From NCBI GenBank assembly GCA_021804655.1, contig JAJZHE010000003.1, positions 1 through 51,635 of the forward strand: a DNA stretch of 51,635 bases. The letters run 5' to 3'. The notes below the pieces were generated by a model. The model was not told the origin of the DNA. It ran no database searches and saw only the letters and a program-made list of their open reading frames with translations. Positions 25,902-33,852 of the stretch are shown in pieces (positions within the stretch are counted from its first letter, which is position 1; the number at the start of each line of letters is the position of its first letter). Source of the DNA: Acidobacteriota bacterium (GTDB lineage Bacteria; Acidobacteriota; Terriglobia; Terriglobales; Acidobacteriaceae). A program made the translations under genes and the position numbers.

Positions 25902-27226
25902 GCCTGCCCACCTGCGCCGGCGTCCAGCACACGGGCAAAGATCGCGTCCACATGCTTCAGTTGACGCCGCATATCGAAGGTGCGCTCCAGTTGTTGCGGC
26001 GTCAACAACGCTGTTATCTCAGCATCGCGCGCGACCTCTTCGCGAAAGACCAGATCGTCTTTCCAGGCGCGCATCGCGTGGCCCTGCACCAGCCGATACG
26101 CATCCTCGCGCAGCATGCCAGCTTCGGCCAGGTCCAGCAGCAGTTGCCCGCTGAAGATCAGTCCGCCGGTGCTTTCCAGATTGCGCAGCATCCGCGCCGG
26201 ATACACCAGCAGGCGGTCGATCAGGTCGGTCGTCTTTGCCAGCAGATAGTGCATCAGGATCGTCGAATCGGGAAAGATCACCCGCTCCACGGATGAGTGC
26301 GAGATATCCCGCTCATGCCACAGCGCCACATTCTCCAGCGCCGCCTGTGCATTCCCGCGCAGCACACGCGCCAACCCGCTGATCTGCTCGCTCACAATCG
26401 GATTCTTCTTGTGCGGCATCGCCGAGGAGCCTTTCTGCTTCTCGCTGAAGTACTCCTGCGCTTCCCTCACCTCGGTGCGTTGCAGGTGTCGAATCTCCAC
26501 CGCAATCTTGTCCAGCGTCGATCCCATCACGGCCAGCGTTCCAATGTACGCGGCATGCCGGTCGCGCTGGATGACCTGCGTGGCCACCGGTGCAGGTCGC
26601 AGCCCCAGCCGCGCGCAGATGCGCTCTTCGTGTTCCGGCTTCAAATGGCCAAACGTGCCCACAGCGCCGGAGAGCTTGCCCACGCGCATATCCTCCGTCG
26701 CTGCATCGAAGCGCACCAGATTCCGCTGCATCTCCGCATACCAGTTCAGCAGCTTCAGGCCAAAGGTTGTCGGCTCGGCATGGATGCCATGTGTGCGTCC
26801 AATCGTCGGCGTCTCCTTGAACTCCAACGCGCGACGAAGCAGCACCGCAAGAAATCTCTCCATCGAGGCACGAATCATCTCCGAGGCCGACTTCACCTGA
26901 AGCGCCTGCGCTGTATCCACCACGTCGTTCGAGGTCAGCCCGTAGTGCAGCCACCGCGAAGCATCCGCCTGTCCCTGCGCCTTCAGCGACTCCGCCACCG
27001 CCGTTGTGAAGGCGATTACGTCGTGGCGTACCTCGGCTTCAATCGCCTGAATCCTCGCCACGGAGAAGCTTGCTTTTTCGGCAATCGCCTGCGCAGCCGC
27101 TGCCGGAATCACTCCATCCTCCGCCAGCACCAGGCTTGCCGCCGACTCCACCTGAAGCCAGCAGCGGTACTTCGATTCCTCGCTCCAGATTGCTCCCATC
27201 GCGGGCAGCGTATAGCGCTCGATCAA
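25898..27226 (-). CDS. purB: Adenylosuccinate lyase (442 aa)
   Basis: Fumarase/aspartase-superfamily enzyme that removes fumarate from SAICAR and adenylosuccinate in purine synthesis. The signature is GSSAMPHKKNP, the catalytic-region histidines are in RTHGIHAEPTTFG, and the N-terminus IERYTLPAMGAIWSEESKY is typical of the Bacillus-type PurB. The length of 442 fits. The start is TTG at 27224-27226, backed by AAGGGA six bases upstream and by the exact match of the family N-terminus; no ATG is in place. It is followed by the overlapping ubiX. Confidence 0.96.
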   Translation of the reverse strand: MIERYTLPAMGAIWSEESKYRCWLQVESAASLVLAEDGVIPAAAAQAIAEKASFSVARIQAIEAEVRHDVIAFTTAVAESLKAQGQADASRWLHYGLTSNDVVDTAQALQVKSASEMIRASMERFLAVLLRRALEFKETPTIGRTHGIHAEPTTFGLKLLNWYAEMQRNLVRFDAATEDMRVGKLSGAVGTFGHLKPEHEERICARLGLRPAPVATQVIQRDRHAAYIGTLAVMGSTLDKIAVEIRHLQRTEVREAQEYFSEKQKGSSAMPHKKNPIVSEQISGLARVLRGNAQAALENVALWHERDISHSSVERVIFPDSTILMHYLLAKTTDLIDRLLVYPARMLRNLESTGGLIFSGQLLLDLAEAGMLREDAYRLVQGHAMRAWKDDLVFREEVARDAEITALLTPQQLERTFDMRRQLKHVDAIFARVLDAGAGGQA

Positions 27227-27280
27227 CGTCGTTCCCTTTCCCTGGTCAGTCTTCCACCCTGGCGCGCAATCATCCGCACC

Positions 27281-27535
27281 CTACACAGATACGCCAAGTC
27301 TGCGATTCAGTTCCACATACAGCAATCCCTCGCCCGGTCGATACGGCTGGAACCACTCGCCGTCGATGACCATCTGCGGAATCGCACGCTTGCCCACGCG
27401 GCGAATCACTTCCTCGGCAGCGCCAGGCGTCTCCTCAATGTCGATTTCCTCGTAAGCGATGCCATGCTCGCTCAGGTAATGTTTCGCCGCACGGCAATCT
27501 CGGCACCAAGATGCGGAATAAAGCACAATTTGCAT
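27281..27535 (-). CDS. Glutaredoxin/mycoredoxin-like thiol oxidoreductase (84 aa)
   Basis: Thioredoxin-fold protein with the active site WCRDC (C11, C14), then a typical SEHGIAYEEIDIEE stretch and the cis-proline loop KRAIPQMVIDG. The short form and CRDC motif resemble glutaredoxin-like/mycoredoxin proteins more than classical CPYC glutaredoxins. There is no ribosome site before the ATG, but TACAAT lies six bases upstream (27542-27547), so the mRNA may be leaderless. It is divergent from the cupin gene. Confidence 0.88.
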   Translation of the reverse strand: MQIVLYSASWCRDCRAAKHYLSEHGIAYEEIDIEETPGAAEEVIRRVGKRAIPQMVIDGEWFQPYRPGEGLLYVELNRRLGVSV

Positions 27536-27541
27536 ACACTG

Positions 27542-27547
27542 ATTGTA
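27542..27547 (-). promoter_or_regulatory. Probable -10 box placing transcription start at the glutaredoxin ATG
   Basis: On the minus strand TACAAT is followed by six bases and then the ATG at 27535. A start of transcription seven bases after the box coincides with the A of the ATG, and no Shine-Dalgarno sequence is present. No good -35 element at 16-18 bases is seen; TTGTCT lies 14 bases upstream. Confidence 0.4.
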
Positions 27548-27586
27548 TCGCCGCAGATCTGAGACAATCCCCCTCGCGGCCCAGAC

Positions 27587-28108
27587 ATGCCCATGAACCC
27601 ACTGCCTCTCAACGCACTTCCGATGAACGCAGCACGGATCAAAAAGCTACTTGCGCTGGAACCCCATCCCGTGGAAGGCGGCAGCTACCGTCGCACCTAT
27701 GCCTCGTCGCAACATCTCCTTGCCAGCAACGGCTCGCGTCCTGCAGCCACGGCGATTTATTACCTGCTCGAACCGGGCACATTCTCTGAGATGCATCGCC
27801 TGGTCTCAGACGAAATCTTCCACTTCTACCTTGGCGATCCCGTCGAAATGCTCCAGCTCTGGCCCGACGGCTCTCATCGGCGCATCGTGCTTGGCCCGCG
27901 CATCGACCAGGGGCAATCCGTGCAGACGCTTGTTCCCGCGGGCGTCTGGCAGGGGACGCGCCTTCTCGATGCAGGGCAATTTGCGCTGCTTGGCTGCACC
28001 GTCACTCCCGGCTTCGATTTCACAGATTACGAAAGCGGCGTCTGCACCCAGCTCGCCGCGCAATGGCCCGACGCGGCCACTCTCATTCAGTCGCTCACCC
28101 GCCAATAG
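27587..28108 (+). CDS. Cupin-superfamily protein, DUF985 type (173 aa)
   Basis: A beta-barrel cupin of the DUF985 family (cupin_5), whose role is unproven. Family blocks are LLALEPHPVEGGSYRRTYAS, TAIYYLLEPGTFSEMHRL and DEIFHFYLGDPVEMLQL, then LVPAGVWQGTRLL and ALLGCTVTPGFDF. His and Glu residues at the metal-binding positions (EMHRL, EIFHFY) are present. The start at 27587 or 27593 is uncertain. It stands alone between glutaredoxin (divergent) and the enolase-superfamily gene (convergent). Confidence 0.85.
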   Translation: MPMNPLPLNALPMNAARIKKLLALEPHPVEGGSYRRTYASSQHLLASNGSRPAATAIYYLLEPGTFSEMHRLVSDEIFHFYLGDPVEMLQLWPDGSHRRIVLGPRIDQGQSVQTLVPAGVWQGTRLLDAGQFALLGCTVTPGFDFTDYESGVCTQLAAQWPDAATLIQSLTRQ

Positions 28109-28135
28109 CGCTCAGCGCGACGCAGGCACGCAACA

Positions 28136-29263
28136 TCACACAGCAACCGCAACGCGCGCCTGGATGTGTTCCTTGCGCACCGTCAGCTTCTCCACACGAT
28201 CCAGGCGCACGGAAAATCCCCGCCCCGGCATCTCCGGAATCATGATCTCCCCCTGCGAAGAAACGGTAACCTCCGGCTCGATGATGTCCTCGGTCCAATA
28301 CCGCCTGGAAGCGGAGACATCGCCGGGCAGGGAGAAATTGGCCAGCGTGGAAAGAGCAATGTTGTGCGAGCGCCCGATGCCGGACTCCAGCATTCCGCCG
28401 CACCAGACCGGAATCCCGCGCTCATAGGCCGCATTATGCACGGCAATCGCCTCGGAGAATCCGCCCACGCGCCCCAGTTTAATGTTGATGATACGGCAGG
28501 ACTCCATCTCGATCGCCGCCAGCGCATCGCGCCGGTTGCGAATGGATTCATCCAGGCAGATAGCCGTCGCAAGCCGCTTTTGCAGCATCGAGTGGAAGTA
28601 GAAATCATCGTGCCACAGCGGCTGCTCGATCATCAGCAGATCAAATGCCTCAAACTGCATCAGGTGGTCCTGATCCTTCAGCCGATAGGCCGAGTTTGCA
28701 TCGCAGCTCAGCGTAATCGCCGGGAAGCGATTGCGCACGCGGTCGAAGACCTCAACATCCCAGCCCGGCTTGCACTTCAGCTTGATGCGCTGATAGCCGG
28801 CTGCAACCTCGCGCTCGATCATCTCCAGCAACGCTTCGATGCTCGGCTGAATTCCGATCGAGACCCCGCACGGAATCCTATCGCGCGTTCCGCCCAGCAG
28901 ATGGCTGAGCGAGATTCCCTTCCGCTGCGCTTCCAGGTCCCAGATCGCATTCTCCAGCGTTGCCTTGGCCATGCGGTTGCCGCGCACCTGGCTGAAAAAA
29001 CGTGGAATCTGCCCGCCGTGTTCCGGCTCCGCAGCGGCCAACAATGGCCCAAGCTCATCCACGATCACCTGCCAGCACGAATCCACCGATTCCTCGGAAA
29101 AGTGCGGATGCTCGCCAGCCGTGCATTCGCCCCAGCCAATCAATCCCTCCGAATGCACCTCGGCCAGCACCACGCGGCGATCCCGCGTAACGCCAAAGCT
29201 GGTTTGAAACGGTCGCACCAGCGGCAGGTTCAGTTCGCGCAGATAAATTGCGTCAATCTTCAT
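28136..29263 (-). CDS. menC: Enolase-superfamily o-succinylbenzoate synthase / N-succinylamino acid racemase (375 aa)
   Basis: Muconate-lactonising-subgroup barrel. The active-site residues line up with the OSBS/NSAR family: KLK (K161, K163), D188 in SCDANSAYRL, E213 in MIEQPL, D238 in CLDES and K262 in NIKLGRVGG. The capping loop is PFQTSFGVTRDRR. OSBS makes o-succinylbenzoate for menaquinone; NSAR racemises N-succinyl amino acids. The gene is 95 bases downstream of a GNAT gene in the same direction. That context is known from Geobacillus NSAR and favours the racemase or a dual role. The ATG at 29263 has AAGGA eight bases away and is preferred to the ATG at 29272. Confidence 0.88.
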   Translation of the reverse strand: MKIDAIYLRELNLPLVRPFQTSFGVTRDRRVVLAEVHSEGLIGWGECTAGEHPHFSEESVDSCWQVIVDELGPLLAAAEPEHGGQIPRFFSQVRGNRMAKATLENAIWDLEAQRKGISLSHLLGGTRDRIPCGVSIGIQPSIEALLEMIEREVAAGYQRIKLKCKPGWDVEVFDRVRNRFPAITLSCDANSAYRLKDQDHLMQFEAFDLLMIEQPLWHDDFYFHSMLQKRLATAICLDESIRNRRDALAAIEMESCRIINIKLGRVGGFSEAIAVHNAAYERGIPVWCGGMLESGIGRSHNIALSTLANFSLPGDVSASRRYWTEDIIEPEVTVSSQGEIMIPEMPGRGFSVRLDRVEKLTVRKEHIQARVAVAV

Positions 29264-29358
29264 CGCTGTCATCCTTTTTTAGGGGGAAGCACTCTATAGG
29301 GTATCGCTCACCGGAACCTCGGTTCAGGCCATCCTTACAGCGACCAGAGGGATCATTA

Positions 29359-30174
29359 CTATCCTGCCACAGCCGGGTCCATCTTCCCCAACAGAAAACA
29401 ACCGTTTCCTGCTCCATCGACGCGGTAATCCACCACCGCCAGCCCGCGACGGAAAGCATCCTGCAAGCGCTCTCGATTCCGAGTCTGCACCTCCTCGGCC
29501 AGCGATCGCGTACGCTCCTCTGCTTTCCAGGCGTAAACCGCTTTCGGCACAATCACCTGCTCGTCTTCCTGCAACCCGGTGGTTTCATCTCGATCATTTG
29601 CTTGCTCGGACAGCCGCGCCGCTACCCGCGCAGAATCCATGCTCCACTCCGCCACCAGCCGATCCGTCGGCAAGCCGCCCTGCAACCGCGAACTTGAACT
29701 GCCATAGAAATTCGGCTCATAGCGCCGCACAATCGCTCCCAGCCGGTGAATGTTCAGATGTGCATTCTTGATCTCCAGCGGATCGAAGGTCCACTCCATG
29801 TGCGTGATTCCGCGCCGCAGAGCATCCTCGCGCTGCGCCAGCTTCAGCCTCCGACCGATGCCCGCATTCCGATATCCCTCGCGCACGGCGAGCATGTGCG
29901 AGTGAAGATAGCTCACAGGACGCCCAGCCGTGCCCTGCGCTTTCACGCCTGGCAGCGAAAGCGCAAATCCGATCATCTTTGCGGCGCTGCCCAGCTCCTC
30001 GCTGTCGGCATCGCCTGCATCAAACGCGCCAATCACCTGGCCGCCGATCTTCTGTGCCACCAGGAATACCCGCCGCGGAATTACATCTCCATCCGCATAG
30101 CCCCACACGTCTATCTGCAACTGCACACAGGCTTCCAGCTCCTCCAGCCCGCGGCACTCACGCATCGCAATCAT
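29359..30174 (-). CDS. GNAT acyltransferase, possible amino acid N-succinyltransferase (271 aa)
   Basis: GCN5-related N-acyltransferase. The N-terminal ECRGLEELEACVQLQIDVWG and the FLVAQKIGGQVIGAFDAGD strand match the GNAT type found beside NSAR genes. The acyl-CoA pyrophosphate loop is VREGYRNAGIGRRLKLAQRE. The C-terminal half, about 100 residues, extends beyond the GNAT core (WTFDPLEIKNAHLNIHRLGA continues the family pattern). It overlaps mazG by four bases (ATGA at 30171-30174) and precedes menC. In Geobacillus the cognate enzyme is proposed to succinylate D-amino acids; that is inference here. Confidence 0.8.
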   Translation of the reverse strand: MIAMRECRGLEELEACVQLQIDVWGYADGDVIPRRVFLVAQKIGGQVIGAFDAGDADSEELGSAAKMIGFALSLPGVKAQGTAGRPVSYLHSHMLAVREGYRNAGIGRRLKLAQREDALRRGITHMEWTFDPLEIKNAHLNIHRLGAIVRRYEPNFYGSSSSRLQGGLPTDRLVAEWSMDSARVAARLSEQANDRDETTGLQEDEQVIVPKAVYAWKAEERTRSLAEEVQTRNRERLQDAFRRGLAVVDYRVDGAGNGCFLLGKMDPAVAG

Positions 30175-31106
30175 TTCGCCTGCTCCATCGACTGCTTTTC
30201 TTCGTTGGCCAGCGCCACCTTGGCCCGCCGCCACAACTCTTCCAGTTCACTTGCTTTCGCCTGTTCCAGCGCCTGTCCGCTCATCGCTTCCATCCACGCA
30301 AAGCGCCGACGGAAACGCAGATTGGCTCCGCGCAGCGCCATCTCCGCATCCACGCCAAGATGCCGCGCCAGTTGCGCCGCAGTAAAAAGCAGATCGCCCA
30401 GTTCGGCTTCCATCCGCGCCTGTCGCGCAGGAGCGTCCTCCGGCTCGCGCGCCTCAGCCACCAGTTCTTCGGTCTCTTCAGCCAGTTTCTTCAGCAGTTC
30501 GGTCCACTCCGTCCAGTCAAATCCAACCTTGGCCGCCTTGGATCCGATCTGCGCAGCCTCCGCCAGCGCAGGCTGCCCGCGCACCACGCCATCCAGCACT
30601 CCCACGCGCCCAGCATCGCCACTGTTCCGTGTTTCTGTCCGCTGTTTTTCCGCTTTCTTGATTGTTTCCCAGTTTGCCAGCACGCGCTCGGATGAACCAT
30701 CCACATCCGCGTCCACCGCTGCCACATTTCCCGCCGCGCGCGAGGCCTCCTCGCCGAAGACGTGCGGATGGCGGCGCACCAGCTTGCGGTTCAGCTCCAC
30801 CAGCACATCGGCCATCGAAAATCCCGCCGACTCGTGCTCCGCAGCCATCTGCGCATAGAACAGCACCTGAAGCATCAAGTCGCCCAGTTCCTCGCGCAGA
30901 TTTCCCCAGTCCCGGCGCTCGATTGCATCCAGCACCTCCCAGGTCTCTTCCAGCGTATATTTCCGAATCGAATCGAAGTCCTGCTTCCGGTCCCACGGAC
31001 ATCCGTCCGGCCCACGCAACCGCGCCATGATCCGCACCGACTCGGCAAACTGCTCCGCCGCTCGGGTCGCACTCTCTGGCGGCTCATGCTTCATGCCACT
31101 TTGCAT
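30171..31106 (-). CDS. mazG: Nucleoside triphosphate pyrophosphohydrolase MazG (311 aa)
   Basis: Removes pyrophosphate from nucleoside triphosphates. The N-terminal MazG domain starts GCPWDRKQDFDSIRKYTLEE with the E-E-x-x-E-type metal ligands (EETWEVLDAI and DLMLQVLFYAQMA). A second, weaker MazG-like domain follows at about 190-280 (EETEELVAEA, LGDLLFTAAQLARHLG). Two-domain MazG proteins of about 260-310 residues are usual. The start at 31106 or 31094 is open. It heads a minus-strand group mazG-GNAT-menC with overlap at the first junction. Confidence 0.93.
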   Translation of the reverse strand: MQSGMKHEPPESATRAAEQFAESVRIMARLRGPDGCPWDRKQDFDSIRKYTLEETWEVLDAIERRDWGNLREELGDLMLQVLFYAQMAAEHESAGFSMADVLVELNRKLVRRHPHVFGEEASRAAGNVAAVDADVDGSSERVLANWETIKKAEKQRTETRNSGDAGRVGVLDGVVRGQPALAEAAQIGSKAAKVGFDWTEWTELLKKLAEETEELVAEAREPEDAPARQARMEAELGDLLFTAAQLARHLGVDAEMALRGANLRFRRRFAWMEAMSGQALEQAKASELEELWRRAKVALANEEKQSMEQAK

Positions 31107-31181
31107 ACTTTTACTCTAACCCGCGGATGCACGCTTCCCTGCGCCGTGCGGCGCGCCACCCGGTACACTGCGCATAGCCCG

Positions 31182-32063
31182 ATGCACGCACTGCTCCAAC
31201 CCGCGCCCGCGCTTTTTGCTCTCTTCGGCTTGCTCTTCGGCAGCTTCCTCAATGTGGTGCGCCTGCGTCTGCCCGCCGGGGAGAGCATCGTCCATCCCGG
31301 CTCTCACTGCCCGCACTGCCAGCGCCTGCTGGCCTGGTGGCAGAATCTTCCCGTTCTCAGTTGGATTCTGCTACGCGGCCGCTGCCACTTCTGCCGTCAG
31401 CCCATCTCGCCCGCCTATCCTCTCATGGAACTCGCCACGGCAGCGCTCTGGGCTTGCGCCGCTGCTGCTTCAGCGCATCAGCCCGCGCCTTTGGCCCACG
31501 CGCTGGCCGTTGCGGTTTTCTGCTGGCTCATGCTGCTGCTCGCAGCTCTGGACTGGCAACATTTATGGCTGCCGGATCGCATCACATGGCCCGCCATTGC
31601 GCTTGGACTGCTGTGGCAGGGGTTGCGCGCCAATCTTGCTCCAGCGCCTGTTTCGCCTTTGGTGGCCGAGCTGCTCCACTCATCCGGTCTGCAACCAACA
31701 CTGCCTTCCGCGTTGCTTGCGGCCACTCTTGCGGCCCTCGTCGGCGCGGCAATTGTGCTCGTCATTCGGCTGACTTACTGGCTGGTGCGCAGGCGCGAAG
31801 GCATGGGCCTTGGCGATGCCAAGCTGATGGCCGCGCTCGGCGCGTGGCTTGGTTTCACCGCCATGCTGGATTCCTTCTTGATCGCCGTCTTTGCCGCCTC
31901 GGCGGCCGCGCTGCTCTGGATGCTTTTCGGCAAATTGCGCCGCAGTGCAACGGACTGGGCAGCCATGCCTCTGCCGCTCGGCACGTTTCTTGCGCTTGCC
32001 GCTATCGCGGAGATATTCCACCCCGGCTGGCTGCTGCATCTTTGGCTTCGTTTTTCTCTGTAA
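31182..32063 (+). CDS. pilD: Prepilin peptidase/N-methyltransferase, A24 family (293 aa)
   Basis: Membrane aspartyl protease that cleaves and methylates type IV prepilins and type II secretion pseudopilins. The N-terminal zinc region has two pairs, CPHC (C43, C46) and CHFC (C68, C71), linked to methyltransferase activity. The catalytic aspartates are D124 in AALDWQHLWLPD and D212 in the GMGLGDAKL motif. About seven to eight helices follow. No pilin or secretion genes are near. The ATG at 31182 gives the family's usual N-terminus (LFGLLFGSFLNVV); the long upstream reading is not coding. Confidence 0.93.
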   Translation: MHALLQPAPALFALFGLLFGSFLNVVRLRLPAGESIVHPGSHCPHCQRLLAWWQNLPVLSWILLRGRCHFCRQPISPAYPLMELATAALWACAAAASAHQPAPLAHALAVAVFCWLMLLLAALDWQHLWLPDRITWPAIALGLLWQGLRANLAPAPVSPLVAELLHSSGLQPTLPSALLAATLAALVGAAIVLVIRLTYWLVRRREGMGLGDAKLMAALGAWLGFTAMLDSFLIAVFAASAAALLWMLFGKLRRSATDWAAMPLPLGTFLALAAIAEIFHPGWLLHLWLRFSL

Positions 32064-32097
32064 TCCGGCGTGTTCCCACGAAAGCCGCCGCTGCTGC

Positions 32098-32889
32098 TCA
32101 GTGATTCTGCGCGCCGTCAGTCTGTGGCATCTCTTTCAGCGCCTGGCGCGCTTGTTTGGCTTCGCGCCCATCCATTCCATAGCTCAGATACAGCTCAAAG
32201 TGCTGCCTGGCCTTGGTGTACTCCTGCAGGTGCTCTTCGGCGACCGCCAGTCCCCACAGCGCCTTTGTCTCTTCGGGATTCATCTGAAACGCCTCGGCAA
32301 ACCGTGACTCAGACGCTGCCCAGTTCTTCTGATCCGCATAGAACGATCCCACGCTCAGATCTTCCTTCAACCGCTGCTCCGGAGTCTGTTCGGCCACTTC
32401 CTGTTGACCCTTTTTCTTTTTCCCTCGACTCGGCTCGGGATCGGGAGTATTCCAGTCCTGCACTCCGGAGTTGCTTGAACTGTACCCACTCGCCGCATCC
32501 TGACTGGCCGCAGCAACTGCGGGATCAGCATCCGCCTCGTTCCACTCCGGCGTACGCACCGGATCGCCATCCGGGTCCAGATCGCTCACCGTCGGCGACG
32601 GCGTCGCATGCGCAGGCGCTGCATTTGCACTTCCCGGCTCAACCGACAGAACCGGCGCATTCGAGTCTTCGCCGGGAAACGGATTCTGCTCCGTGCCGCT
32701 GCCGTTCGTCCCAGGAGCGCTGTTTCCCGGTTTTTTCAGAGGCGTCGGAGCGCTCTGCTGTTTTGTCTGTGAGGACGACTGCTGCGTCTCTTCGGGAAAA
32801 GGATTTGTCTGCTGGCTGCTGCTCTGCGCCCGCGCAACGATGCCGCCGCACATCAACAAAATCAGCCCCAGCTTCTTCATTTCCGTCAT
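32098..32889 (-). CDS. Exported TPR-like protein (263 aa)
   Basis: Signal peptide (KKLGLILLMCGGIVARA), then a low-complexity region of about 140 residues rich in Gln, Ser, Pro, Glu and Asn (SSSQQTNPFPEETQQSSS), then a basic stretch (PSRGKKKKGQQE). The C-terminal 90 residues form two to three TPR-type helical hairpins: SFYADQKNWAASESRFAEAF and TKALWGLAVAEEHLQEYTKA. TPRs bind other proteins; the partner is unknown. The ATG at 32889 has GGGGA upstream. It converges with pilD with 34 bases between. Confidence 0.75.
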   Translation of the reverse strand: MTEMKKLGLILLMCGGIVARAQSSSQQTNPFPEETQQSSSQTKQQSAPTPLKKPGNSAPGTNGSGTEQNPFPGEDSNAPVLSVEPGSANAAPAHATPSPTVSDLDPDGDPVRTPEWNEADADPAVAAASQDAASGYSSSNSGVQDWNTPDPEPSRGKKKKGQQEVAEQTPEQRLKEDLSVGSFYADQKNWAASESRFAEAFQMNPEETKALWGLAVAEEHLQEYTKARQHFELYLSYGMDGREAKQARQALKEMPQTDGAQNH

Positions 32890-33046
32890 CCGATTCCCCG
32901 TCACTCGAATTCTTCGCTCCAACCTCAACAACCGTGGCAACCGCACAAACAAAATCGCAGCCGCAGCCCCGTTCCAGCATAGTGGATGAGGCGTGCGATC
33001 TGCGATCCTGCCTGCAATTGCACTTGTTCGTAACAGCTCAGGCCGA

Positions 33047-33658
33047 CTACATCTTCATCTTGTCGTGCTTCATCGGCTTGATGGGAAGCTTTTTCAGCAT
33101 GTCGTCGGCGTCCTTGTCCAGCGTCTTCTTTTCTTTGCTGGATTTGTTGGAGATATCCTGATCGGCCACGCCGCGGAAGAGCAGTTTCTTGCTTGATCCT
33201 TCAAAAAGATCGAGCACAAACTTTCCCGTACGCTGATCCACTTCAGTTGTCGTTGCGGTGGTCATTCCCCCCATTCCGCCCATTTCGCCAAAACCGCCCA
33301 TTCCTCCGCCAAAGCCGTCACCCCAGTCGTCACCCCACGCCCAGCCATCACCCCAGCCGCCGCCCATGCCGTTGTACATCGTCTCCATCTCGTGTTCGGT
33401 CTTCACCTTATCCTTTGCGAAGACGACCAGATCGCCGCCCGTCGGCACCAACTGCAAGCCGCGCATCTCCAGATCGCGCGTCACCACGCGCTTGATCCGG
33501 CTGGCGTCCAGCGGATTCGATGTATTGATCTTTCCGATCGAGAAGGTGTGATATTTCGCAAAATCCGCGTGATGGTTGAAATCGGTCCGAATCTCTGCGG
33601 ATGCAACAAACGTCAGCGCGCAAGCCAGCGCGGCCCCAATCATTCCTTTGTACTTCAT
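33047..33658 (-). CDS. Exported DUF4136-type protein with Gly/Trp/Met-rich insertion (203 aa)
   Basis: Signal peptide (GMIGAALACALTFVASA), then the DUF4136 pattern: FNHHADFAKYHTFSIGKINT, DASRIKRVVTRDLEMRGLQL and GDLVVFAKDKVKTEHEMET. The family's C-terminal strand reappears as TGKFVLDLFEGSSKKLLFRG. Between them, about 40 residues are almost only Gly, Trp, Asp and Met (GGGWGDGWAWGDDWGDGFGG, then GEMGGMGGM). The ATG has AAGGAG upstream. Function unknown; members are often lipoproteins, but no lipobox Cys is seen here. Divergent from dnaX. Confidence 0.82.
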   Translation of the reverse strand: MKYKGMIGAALACALTFVASAEIRTDFNHHADFAKYHTFSIGKINTSNPLDASRIKRVVTRDLEMRGLQLVPTGGDLVVFAKDKVKTEHEMETMYNGMGGGWGDGWAWGDDWGDGFGGGMGGFGEMGGMGGMTTATTTEVDQRTGKFVLDLFEGSSKKLLFRGVADQDISNKSSKEKKTLDKDADDMLKKLPIKPMKHDKMKM

Positions 33659-33852
33659 CGTTTCTCCTTGTCACCGGCAGAATCGAATTCGCCGGTGAGC
33701 CTTTGATGGAGGCTCCGGCGGATTGCTCCGGATGTTCAGTACTTACGATGCCTGTTCCCGCATTCCGGGATGCCCTGCATCGCAAACATCCACAGGTGCC
33801 GGCCATCGCGCCTTGCAGCAAACGATACAATCCCATTTGGGAGCACCACCCG

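Noticed and set aside
33659-33852. Possible SRP RNA (ffs) upstream of dnaX
   Set aside because: In some genomes ffs lies here, but the conserved GGAAGGAAGCAGC-like core is absent, and no matching hairpin is seen.
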